64,000 nucleotides of DNA from the NCBI RefSeq assembly GCF_010119935.1, contig NZ_CP048209.1, positions 1-64,000 of the forward strand, read 5' to 3'. How positions within the stretch are numbered: position 1 is the stretch's first letter; every line of letters starts with the position of its first letter. The notes below the pieces were generated by a model. It had not been told where the DNA came from and made no database searches. It worked only from the letters and a program-made list of their open reading frames with translations. A program made the translations under genes and the position numbers. Below are positions 25,589 to 33,150 of this stretch, in pieces. This DNA is from Paenibacillus lycopersici. Its GTDB lineage: Bacteria; Bacillota; Bacilli; Paenibacillales; Paenibacillaceae.

Positions 25589-26455
25589 ATGAGGTTCACG
25601 AACAAGGAAGGCGCAGCGCGCAAAAGCTTCAATCGCAAAGTCGCAGCTGGTATTGTTTTTTCAATGGTCTCCCTCACGGCAACAGTGGGGATTGCTTACG
25701 CGGACGTCGACATCGCAGGTACGCTTAAGTCCTGGTTCGACAAGAAAACCGATCTCGCGGTCACAAGCTTGTCGCAATCCGTCCAAAGCGAGACAGAGAA
25801 GCAGAAGGCCGAGTTGAAAAAAGAATTGCAGCTGCGACTTGAGGCATCCGCCCAGGAAATCGACGCGTTCACGGAAGCGCAGCGGGCCGAATATATCCAG
25901 ACCATCCAACAGCATGCCGCCGATTTGATTGCATCGATGAACATAAGCAACGAAGATGACCGCAATCAAATTCTGAGCAAATTACAAACCATTACGGACA
26001 GCGCCATTCAGGCGATGAATTCGCTCTCGGGCAGCTACGCGCCGCCGGCACTGACGTATACGCCGCCTGCTCAAGAGGAGACGAAGCCGGCCGAGGATGC
26101 CGCTCCGCCTGCTCCAGAGAACCAACAGCCGGCCGAGAACGCTGCTCCGCCTGCTCAAGAGAGCCAACAACCGGCTGAGAATACAGCTCCGCCTGCTCCA
26201 GAGAACCAACAACCGGCCGAGAACGCTGCTCCGCCTGCTCAAGAGAGCCAACAACCGGCCGAGAATACAGCTCCGCCTGCTTCAGAGAACCAACAACCGG
26301 CCGAGAACGCTGCTCCACCTGCTCAAGAGAGCCAACAGCCGGCCGAGAATACAGCTCCGCCTGCTTCAGAGAACCAACAGCCGGCCGGGAATACAGCTCC
26401 GCCTGCTCCAGAGAACCAACAACCGGCCGAGAATGCCGCCGTCACTGCGCCGTAA
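25589..26455 (+). CDS. Secreted helical protein with the same signature and a Pro/Gln/Glu-rich repeat stalk (third of three)
   Basis: 288 residues. A longer basic lead precedes the signal peptide, cleaved after GIAYA (residue 38). The mature start DVDIAGTLKSWFDK has Asp +3, Leu +8, Trp +11, Phe +12. Residues ~52-145 form a charged helical region. Residues 177-288 are eight 14-residue repeats alternating ENQQPAENAAPPAQ and ESQQPAENTAPPAx. Such Pro-rich stalks commonly span the cell wall. No sortase motif or membrane anchor ends the protein. AAAGGA is 10 bases before the ATG. It follows the second gene by 92 bp, with a hairpin between. Confidence 0.82.
   Translation: MRFTNKEGAARKSFNRKVAAGIVFSMVSLTATVGIAYADVDIAGTLKSWFDKKTDLAVTSLSQSVQSETEKQKAELKKELQLRLEASAQEIDAFTEAQRAEYIQTIQQHAADLIASMNISNEDDRNQILSKLQTITDSAIQAMNSLSGSYAPPALTYTPPAQEETKPAEDAAPPAPENQQPAENAAPPAQESQQPAENTAPPAPENQQPAENAAPPAQESQQPAENTAPPASENQQPAENAAPPAQESQQPAENTAPPASENQQPAGNTAPPAPENQQPAENAAVTAP
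26117..26452 (+). repeat. Coding tandem repeat, 8 units of 42 bp
   Basis: Eight in-frame 42-bp units alternate in two versions, giving an 84-bp higher-order repeat. Units differ by a few bases only, so the array is young and likely to vary in length between strains by slippage. Confidence 0.9.
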
Positions 26456-26495
26456 TGATACGGCAAGCAACCTTATCACGCCAAGGCGGTGAACG

Positions 26496-27071
26496 ATGCC
26501 CATGCAGAACCTGCAAGAGATCCAACAACCATCGCAAGTCGCCAAATCCGTCTCGCCTATGAAGGCTGTCTGGGGCTGGATCCGCTTGCTCGTTATTCTA
26601 ATCGTCATTCTGATCGTCGCCAATAACTTGATCGGCCTGGATCGCGTATCCGGGAATTCCATGAACCCGTCGCTTACCAACGGCGACGTCCTGTTCATTA
26701 ATAAAGCGGCGATGTTGTTCAAGGGACCGAAATACGGAGACGTGGTCATCATCGACTCCAGTAAGCTGGGCTATCAGATCGTAAAACGCATCATCGCCGT
26801 CGGCGGGGACCGCGTCGCGATTACGGACGGCGTCATTTACGTCAACGGCAACCCGCTCACGGAGCTCTATACCTACGGCAAGTCCGAGGACATGGCCGAA
26901 ACCGTCGTCGCATCCGGGAACGTCTTCGTCGTCGGGGACAACCGCGACCTTGGCGAAAGCCTGGACAGCAGGGACCCCCAGCTCGGACAGGTTGACCGCT
27001 CCGAGATCAGAGGCTTCGCGGCCTGCTCGCTGTGGCCGATGCATGGCATCGCCAAGCCTTTAAAGCTATAA
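26496..27071 (+). CDS. Signal peptidase I
   Basis: 191 residues, a typical Gram-positive type I signal peptidase. It has a cytoplasmic N-tail, one membrane anchor (~29-48) and an outer catalytic domain. The catalytic Ser is residue 55 in SGNSMNP and the general-base Lys is residue 97 in VKRIIAVGGD. The box GDNRDLGESLDSR is present with a small insertion. The Ser/Lys dyad marks the prokaryotic (P) type, not the SipW-like Ser/His type. It sits 40 bp after the third signature protein, as if dedicated to this operon. AAGGCGG precedes the ATG. Confidence 0.93.
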   Translation: MPMQNLQEIQQPSQVAKSVSPMKAVWGWIRLLVILIVILIVANNLIGLDRVSGNSMNPSLTNGDVLFINKAAMLFKGPKYGDVVIIDSSKLGYQIVKRIIAVGGDRVAITDGVIYVNGNPLTELYTYGKSEDMAETVVASGNVFVVGDNRDLGESLDSRDPQLGQVDRSEIRGFAACSLWPMHGIAKPLKL

Positions 27072-27110
27072 AAAAAAAGCAATTCACTGGTATGTCGCCA
27101 GTGAATTGCT
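27070..27110. terminator. Terminator between signal peptidase and response regulator genes
   Basis: AGCAATTCACTGG (27078-27090) pairs perfectly with CCAGTGAATTGCT (27098-27110). On the minus strand nine T residues follow, making a strong terminator for the response regulator. On the plus strand the tract is weaker (TTCACATTCTT) but may serve the secreted-protein operon. Confidence 0.85.
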
Positions 27111-27126
27111 TCACATTCTTGACCCT

Positions 27127-27768
27127 TTACAGATGAACGGGTTCGAACTGCACGAGCCCTTTGGATAATGCGTACAGCGCCGCCTGCGTCCGGTCGCTCA
27201 GATTCAGCTTGGACAGAATCTGGCTAACGTGTTTCTTCACCGTGAACTCGGTAATGAACAGCTCGCTCGCGATTTCTTTGTTCGAACGGCCCTTGCCGAG
27301 CGATACCAGAACTTCCAGTTCTTTGGGCGTCAGCTCGGAGAACGCGTCCGCTTCCGCAGAAGGCGCCATCATATGATCCATGAACACCGGATCGTAGAAC
27401 TTCCGGCCTCTTGCAACCGCTTCGACTGCATACAACAGATCCTCGGGCAGCGCCTCTTTCAGGCAAATGCCTTCCACGCCGAGCGACTGCGCAAGCTTAA
27501 GCTCGCTGCCGGTCATCGAGGAGGTCAAGATGAGAAACTTGCTGCAATGTCCGAGACGACGCGCCTGCTGTATGAATTCCAGACCGTTGTCCTTGCCCAA
27601 GTTCAAATCGACGAGTACGAGGTCGGGGTGCATATGCTCCATCATGGCCAAGGCTTCCTTCGTATTCGACGACTCTCCCACGACATCCATCTTGCTGTTC
27701 GTCCCTACGATCATACGAATCCCTTGCCGAACCAGCGGATGGTCATCGAGAATGATGATAGCAGTCAT
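27127..27768 (-). CDS. NarL/FixJ-type response regulator
   Basis: 213 residues. The receiver has the acidic pair Asp8-Asp9 and the phosphoacceptor Asp54 (LVLVDLNL). The LuxR-type HTH lies at ~150-205 (LTPKELEVLVSLGKGRSNKEIA, in parts). The ATG at 27768 is 6 bases after AGGAGG; the upstream ATG at 27789 lacks a site. It faces the histidine kinase gene across 130 bp and converges on the secreted-protein/signal-peptidase operon. It is the only full DNA-binding regulator here, so it likely controls that operon. Confidence 0.95.
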   Translation of the reverse strand: MTAIIILDDHPLVRQGIRMIVGTNSKMDVVGESSNTKEALAMMEHMHPDLVLVDLNLGKDNGLEFIQQARRLGHCSKFLILTSSMTGSELKLAQSLGVEGICLKEALPEDLLYAVEAVARGRKFYDPVFMDHMMAPSAEADAFSELTPKELEVLVSLGKGRSNKEIASELFITEFTVKKHVSQILSKLNLSDRTQAALYALSKGLVQFEPVHL

Positions 27769-27897
27769 GCAACTACCTCCCAGGAACATTTCAATTTATG
27801 ATATAATTAGCCGACTTATCCTCTAATAGAATCAATTTCCATTTTATATCACTCGCGACTATTTGACTACTATAAAAATAGATTAGGGGAACAGCTC

Positions 27898-29448
27898 GTG
27901 TCGTATCTACATCGAAGAAACACGATTTATGCCGTAATAGGCATAAGATGCGTTCTTTTCGTTCTAGGTCTTCTGGTCCAGTACTTAACCGGAGACCGCT
28001 CGGCCGCCTTCGCTCTGGCAGCCGTCAGCCTGTTGACCGCTACGAGCCTGCTGCACCTGCGCGCCTCGCGCAAGCTCGCCGCGGCCTTGATCCCGGTTGA
28101 TCTTCTCTTCGGCATCTACCTTGTCGCGCATGCTGACGGGATCGACGGACCGTTCGTCGGCTACGGCCTGTTCAATCTCTTCCTGCTCAAAAGGCATCTG
28201 TCCTGGAAGCCGTTCTATGCCGTCTCGTCCGGTTATGTGCTGCTGCTGCCCGTTATCGCCGGACTTCTCGATCAAACACCCCTTGCTGGCTATTTTCAAG
28301 CTCATGCCATATACGTGATTTATGCCGGCATCTTCTTCGCCGTCGCCATCGCCGTGCACCGGAGTTCCCGCGTCTTGAACAGCCATTTGCGAAGCTTGGC
28401 ACGTATCTGCTCCTCGGCCGAATTGGAGCCCCAATCCGATTTTCAGGAGGCGGTACGACAGACGGAGGCCGTGCTCGGCAAGCTATTGGGCGGACGCGAG
28501 GTTTGGATCTGCATAAGCGCGACGCTTGCCGCCCATGAACCGAACCAAAGCTGGATGCATGCGTACTTCGCCAATTCCCTTCGGGACATGCGCGATGCCT
28601 CCAAGGCCTATATTCGGTTGCCGTCTCCCATAGGCGAGCTGATCCCGTTCTACGTCCGCAAGCTGCAGAAGCAAGACGGTACCGGTTACGGGTGGCTGTT
28701 GGTCAAAGCGTCCGAGCAGGAGCTGTCCCTGCTTCAAATCGCTTACATCCAGCTTGTCCGAATGAAATTCATGAATCATTGCAACGTCATGACCCGGATG
28801 GACGACATCCGGACCCGCGCGGCGGCAATCGAGCGTGACCAAATCGCGCAGGATATCCACGACGGCATTGCGCAGGAGCTGTTCTTCCTTTCCGTTCAGC
28901 TCTTTCAGCTTAAGAGCGCCGTGCAGAAGGAGAATCTGAGCCAGGCCTTGCCCATCTTGTCGGAGATGGAAACCAAGGTGAAAGAAAGCCATCAGAATAT
29001 CCGTACATTCATCGTGGACCTCAAGGGGGAGAAGCGGCGCTTCAATCTTCGGGATGCGATCGAGAACATGCTGCAGCGCACGACAGCGAACAGCGGCATC
29101 GCGCTCGACTTCCGAAGCAACGGCTGGGTCGCCCAAGAGAAGATCGAAATCGAAGAAGCCATCTATCATTTCATCGAGGAATCCGTCAACAATGTCATGA
29201 AGCACGCCGGAGCCGCCAAGCTGCTGGTCACGCTGGAGGTAACGAGCGTTCAATGGAGCGTTCTCGTCAGAGACGACGGGGCAGGCATGAATTGGGACGA
29301 GATCGAGCTTACGGGCAAGCTCGGTATCGCGGGAATGACCAAACGCATTAAAGCGCTCAACGGGTCGGTGAGCATACAATCCCAGCCCGCCCAAGGAACG
29401 ACCATTACGGCCGCCATTCCGCGCGAAAGGAGCATGGCATATGTATAA
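27898..29448 (+). CDS. Membrane histidine kinase (NarL-partner, HisKA_3 type)
   Basis: 516 residues. Residues 1-165 hold about six membrane segments with short loops and no large extracytoplasmic domain. A linker of ~130 residues follows. The HisKA_3 box ERDQIAQDIHDGIAQELFF carries the phosphorylated His321. The HATPase_c domain shows N-box VNNVMKHAG, DDGAGM and LGIAGMTKRIKALNG. The start is GTG at 27898 after AGGGGA. It overlaps the next gene by 8 bases. Partners are the NarL-type regulator opposite and the receiver-only protein downstream. Confidence 0.93.
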   Translation: MSYLHRRNTIYAVIGIRCVLFVLGLLVQYLTGDRSAAFALAAVSLLTATSLLHLRASRKLAAALIPVDLLFGIYLVAHADGIDGPFVGYGLFNLFLLKRHLSWKPFYAVSSGYVLLLPVIAGLLDQTPLAGYFQAHAIYVIYAGIFFAVAIAVHRSSRVLNSHLRSLARICSSAELEPQSDFQEAVRQTEAVLGKLLGGREVWICISATLAAHEPNQSWMHAYFANSLRDMRDASKAYIRLPSPIGELIPFYVRKLQKQDGTGYGWLLVKASEQELSLLQIAYIQLVRMKFMNHCNVMTRMDDIRTRAAAIERDQIAQDIHDGIAQELFFLSVQLFQLKSAVQKENLSQALPILSEMETKVKESHQNIRTFIVDLKGEKRRFNLRDAIENMLQRTTANSGIALDFRSNGWVAQEKIEIEEAIYHFIEESVNNVMKHAGAAKLLVTLEVTSVQWSVLVRDDGAGMNWDEIELTGKLGIAGMTKRIKALNGSVSIQSQPAQGTTITAAIPRERSMAYV

Positions 29449-29866
29449 AGTAGTCATCGCGGACGATCGTCCGCAAGCCCGGCAGGGACTTCATCTCTTA
29501 TTGGATTGCTGCGGCGGCTATTCGATCGTAGGCGAAGCGGTCAATGGATCCGAGGCGCTGGAGCGGACATTGGAGCTGTCGCCGGATCTGCTGCTGACGG
29601 ATTTGAAGATGCCCGGTATATCCATCATTGAGGGTGCACGCCATTTGAAAGCCATGCATCCATGCCTCAAGATCGTTATCTTGACGGCTTTCGACGAGAG
29701 CGAAGATATCTATCGCGCCATGCAAGCGGGGATTGACGGGTATTTGATGAAAGATACCGACCCTGAACAAATTTTGCAGGCGATCCAACAAGTCATGGAC
29801 GGCTCCCGCTTCTACCAGTCTAAGGCGAATATGGATTTCGCCGGTTCCGGGGAGCCGCGCGCATGA
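29441..29866 (+). CDS. Stand-alone NarL-type receiver domain, no HTH
   Basis: 141 residues. The receiver is complete: Asp8-Asp9, phosphoacceptor Asp54 (LLLTDLKMPG), Thr near 84 (VILTAF) and Lys near 104 (LMKDTD). The LuxR HTH usual in this family is absent; after ~122 only a short tail (MDFAGSGEPRA) follows. It could act as a phosphate sink competing with the full regulator at 27127, or signal to the next protein. It overlaps the kinase gene by 8 bases and the next gene by 4, so all three are translationally coupled. Confidence 0.9.
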   Translation: MYKVVIADDRPQARQGLHLLLDCCGGYSIVGEAVNGSEALERTLELSPDLLLTDLKMPGISIIEGARHLKAMHPCLKIVILTAFDESEDIYRAMQAGIDGYLMKDTDPEQILQAIQQVMDGSRFYQSKANMDFAGSGEPRA

Positions 29867-30984
29867 GAAGGAAGGCTTGGTTTGCTATGCCGGTACAGCA
29901 AATGCTGACGGCGCTAATCGGAAGCATCGCATTCGGTTTGGCCCTCATCGGTTTATTGGATCGAAGTCTCGGCGGCGATTACGGGACTTTGCAGCAGCTA
30001 TCGGTCTCCTTGGCCGCCGCAATCAGCGCCTGGGGAATATTCGGCGTACAGCGCCAGCTGCCCGCCAACGGCAGGACGGGCAAGCTTGTCTCGGTCTGGT
30101 ACGTTTTTCTGCTGACGGTCTTTGTCTCGCTGTACGCGCCGGCACTCAACGGGCGCCTGGTAGAGGTTCTTCTGCTGTACCCCGTCGTCATCAGCATGAT
30201 CGTGCCGCTCAGGGACTACCTGGTTGCCGCCGGAGCGTATATCCTATATTGCGCCTTGTTCATCTTGTTCGTTCCGGCCTACGCGAGTATGAATGCCGTC
30301 GCATCGGCGACTTCCGCCCTTGTGCAGCTGCTGCTCGTCGTCGGGAGCGCGCTTCTCGGGGGCGTCATCCTGATCGCCATGCATCAGCAGCAGAAGAAGA
30401 ATGAAGAACGGTCCTTCCATCGGCAGCGACAGCAGGTGCTGAATACCTTGCAATGCTTCATTCCGGTCGGGGAACGCAAGACCCAAACCTCGCGCAAGGA
30501 AATCAACGACATGAGCGGCTTGATGAAATCGCTCTGGAAAGCCTACGGCGGCGATCTGTCCAAGGAGTGGGAGATCGAGCTTCTGTCCCTGCTTCACTTC
30601 GTAAGCCGGGTGAAGCTCCCCGATTATATGTTCGAGAAGGAAGGCAAGCTGTCCGAATTCGAGCTTGAAGTGGTGCAGGAGCATTGCTATATGGCGAAGG
30701 AGCTTTGCGCCGGCGTCCCCGGATTTCAGGAATTGGAGCAGGTCTTCTTATACCATCATGAGAAGGTCGACGGTACCGGATATCCCTTCCGGCTGCGAGG
30801 CGATCAAATTCCGGCACTCTCGCAAATGCTCGGGATTGTCGAGGTGTTCATCGCCATAACGACGCCGAGGTCCTACCGGCAGGTCATGTCGAAGCAGGCG
30901 GCTTACGAAGAAATCCGCAAGATGGCGGGCAGCTTCTATCGCCCGGATATCGTCGAAGCATTCGGCAAGGTGATTCGGGGATAG
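29863..30984 (+). CDS. Membrane protein with degenerate HD-GYP domain
   Basis: 373 residues. About six membrane segments fill residues ~10-185, followed by a cytoplasmic HD-GYP-like domain. The second half is well kept: YHHEKVDGTGYP (297-308) and the following QMLGIVEVF. The first metal motif HD is HF (His245-Phe246), so a key ligand is lost; His274 is present. The domain may no longer cleave c-di-GMP and may instead bind it or a protein partner. Its membrane part resembles that of the kinase in the same operon. It overlaps the receiver gene by 4 bases. Confidence 0.85.
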   Translation: MRRKAWFAMPVQQMLTALIGSIAFGLALIGLLDRSLGGDYGTLQQLSVSLAAAISAWGIFGVQRQLPANGRTGKLVSVWYVFLLTVFVSLYAPALNGRLVEVLLLYPVVISMIVPLRDYLVAAGAYILYCALFILFVPAYASMNAVASATSALVQLLLVVGSALLGGVILIAMHQQQKKNEERSFHRQRQQVLNTLQCFIPVGERKTQTSRKEINDMSGLMKSLWKAYGGDLSKEWEIELLSLLHFVSRVKLPDYMFEKEGKLSEFELEVVQEHCYMAKELCAGVPGFQELEQVFLYHHEKVDGTGYPFRLRGDQIPALSQMLGIVEVFIAITTPRSYRQVMSKQAAYEEIRKMAGSFYRPDIVEAFGKVIRG

Positions 30985-31014
30985 GCTCGGCCCTGCCGCA
31001 TCGCCGCCGTTCCT

Positions 31015-32874
31015 TTACAGTACCCGTATGGCCGTGCCCGGGGAAAGCATGCCGAAACGCTGCTCCGCGCGGCCGCAGGCGGCCGCGTCCGCGAACGAAC
31101 GGCTGCGGAATACGGCGTATTGCGGCTGCTGCCGCGCCATCGCTTCGATGACCGGCTCCGGCAGTGATTCGCCGAAGCAGGCGGTCAGCACGTTGCCGGC
31201 AGCCTGATGGATCGTCCGGCCTTCGATCGTCCTCGTCCCCATCGGCAGCGTCAGCTCAAGCCCGAGCTCCAGCAGGGCTTGAACGAGCCAAGCGCCGTCC
31301 GCAGGTTCATCCTCCATGCCGGATGTCCGTCCGCCCCGCTCCATGTACGCGTCGTCCAGCCGATAGACGCGGAAGCCGTAATCGATGGCTGCGCCGGTCT
31401 CCGACTTCACGCTGTTCGCGGCGCGTCTGATGCGCTCCTTGCCGATTTCGCAAATATTGACGTAGCCCGCCTTGTACGCCTCCGAGCCTTCGGCCGTTGC
31501 CTCCGGCAGTTGAATCATGATATAGCTGCGGCTGCCGCCGTCTTCGGCGTTCAGCCGCATGACCGCATGCGCCGTCGTCGCGGAGCCGGAGAAGAAATCG
31601 ACGACCAGGTCGTCCCCTTCGGTTGTCAGCGACAGCAGGTATTGGATCAGCTCGTATGGCTTGGAATAGTGAAACACTTTGGCCCCGAACAATTCCTCCA
31701 GCTTCTTGGACGCCTGCGTGCTGGAATACGCCTCGATCAAGCCCAGCGGCCGATTCGTTCTCACGATGGGCTGATCGTGGTTGTCCACGTGCATATATTG
31801 CTTGGTGTACACCTGCCACTCGCCTTGATAATCCTTCTTCATCACGATAAAGTCGTGCTCCAGCCCCCATTCGACCTTCGCTTTCGACCAGCGCCAGCAG
31901 GCTTGCTTGCTGCCGATGGCAGGCATGATCCGCGTTCCGTCGGGCGCCGTAATCGGGTAGTCGAGCGAGGCGGAATACCGGATGCTGGCTTGGTTCAGCT
32001 TTTGCAAATAATAGCTGCCGCGGCTCTTCGCGTGCTGGTCCTGCAGCCGGTACCGTTCCGCATTCGAAATGCCGATGCCTTTAATGACCAGATCGGACAG
32101 CGACTTGGCATAGCATAGAATATATTCGTGCTTCACGCGAAAATGCTTGCTGTCGGATCCGCCGCCGCCCTCCTTATTGGCCCAAATCAGATTGGCCACG
32201 AAATTGCCGCCCCCGAACACCTCGTCGCAGAGCAGCTTCAGGTTAACCATTTCATGGTCGTCGATGCTGATGAAGATCACGCCGTCCTCGCGCAGCATAT
32301 CCCTTGCGACCTTAAGCCGGGGGTACATTTCCGACAGCCAATCGCTGTGGAAGCGGCCGCTCGATTCCGTGCTGCGAAATAACCGATTCCCTTCGCCGTC
32401 CACCTGCCCCGACTCTTCGAGGTACGCGTCCGCGTCCATTCGAAAGTCGTCCTTGTAGATCATGTCCTTCCCGGTATTGTACGGGGGATCGATGTAGATG
32501 CATTTTACCCGGTTCGCGTACGAATGCCGCAGCAGCTTCAATGCCTGCAGGTTGTCGCCCTCGATATAGGCGTTGCGCGTGCTGTCCCAGTGCACGCTGT
32601 CCGCCATGACGGGACGCAGCGTATGCTTGAGCGGCGCGTTCGCGGCCAGGATCGTCTCCCGCTTCCCCGGCCACGTCAATTGATAGCGTTCCTTGCCGCT
32701 CTCCAGGAGCACGCCGGACAATTCCTGCCGCAGCAGGTCGAAATCGACGGCGAGCCGAACCCGGCCTTCCGCGTCTCTCGTCTCCGTCACTACGCTCGGG
32801 AACAACGCCGCGATTCGGGCGGCGTTCGCTTCGGCGCGGTCGGTCATGCTTGTCGCTAATCGGTCCATAGGCAT
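31015..32874 (-). CDS. Type III restriction-modification Mod-like DNA adenine methyltransferase, no Res nearby
   Basis: About 619 residues, the usual Mod size. Beta-class N6-adenine methyltransferase order: catalytic motif DPPYNTGKD (residues ~129-137) before the AdoMet motif VVDFFSGSATTAHAVM (~435), with a target-recognition region between. GDNLQALK precedes the first motif as in Mod proteins. No helicase-nuclease Res gene is adjacent; the next gene is HelD-like and unrelated to Res. It may be a solitary epigenetic methyltransferase. GAGGAGAGG precedes the ATG at 32874. It converges on the HD-GYP gene with 30 bp between. Confidence 0.92.
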   Translation of the reverse strand: MPMDRLATSMTDRAEANAARIAALFPSVVTETRDAEGRVRLAVDFDLLRQELSGVLLESGKERYQLTWPGKRETILAANAPLKHTLRPVMADSVHWDSTRNAYIEGDNLQALKLLRHSYANRVKCIYIDPPYNTGKDMIYKDDFRMDADAYLEESGQVDGEGNRLFRSTESSGRFHSDWLSEMYPRLKVARDMLREDGVIFISIDDHEMVNLKLLCDEVFGGGNFVANLIWANKEGGGGSDSKHFRVKHEYILCYAKSLSDLVIKGIGISNAERYRLQDQHAKSRGSYYLQKLNQASIRYSASLDYPITAPDGTRIMPAIGSKQACWRWSKAKVEWGLEHDFIVMKKDYQGEWQVYTKQYMHVDNHDQPIVRTNRPLGLIEAYSSTQASKKLEELFGAKVFHYSKPYELIQYLLSLTTEGDDLVVDFFSGSATTAHAVMRLNAEDGGSRSYIMIQLPEATAEGSEAYKAGYVNICEIGKERIRRAANSVKSETGAAIDYGFRVYRLDDAYMERGGRTSGMEDEPADGAWLVQALLELGLELTLPMGTRTIEGRTIHQAAGNVLTACFGESLPEPVIEAMARQQPQYAVFRSRSFADAAACGRAEQRFGMLSPGTAIRVL

Positions 32875-33026
32875 CGGGATCCTCTCCTCGTCATCGCTCT
32901 CTTGATGATACACCTGCGATGAAGCCTCGTAAATCAAGCAAACGGAGCCTCCGCCAAGAACGCCGACCCGGCGTCGGCATCTCTGTCGGCAACCGGCGTC
33001 GGCGCTCAGGCTTCATTAAGACGGTC

Positions 33027-33150
33027 TTATTGGGAATTCAGTGTTATTGGGAATTCAGTCTTATTGGGATTCACGCTTACTCGGATCGCCCTTATTCAGA
33101 ATTCAGTCTTATTCCAAACCGGCCTTATTGGAGCGGCTGCCTTATTGCGC
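33027..33150. repeat. Degenerate 15-17 bp tandem repeat starting with TTATT
   Basis: Eight consecutive units begin TTATT or TTACT: first TTATTGGGAATTCAGTG, next TTATTGGGAATTCAGTC, then units of 16, 15, 17, 16 and 17 bases that drift, then a partial one. The first two and the fifth are closest (GAATTCAGT). The array fills the gap between the mod start and the helD stop. The helD stop codon lies in the last unit. No coding potential is seen. Confidence 0.75.

Noticed and set aside
26092..26452. Regularly spaced repeats suggesting a CRISPR array
   Set aside because: Units are contiguous, in frame and code for a Pro-rich stalk. There are no unique spacers and no cas genes.
24222..26455. TasA/TapA homologues
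   Set aside because: The mature sequences lack the beta-rich TasA fold pattern and the typical F-x-D/N N-terminus; they are helical and share a different signature.
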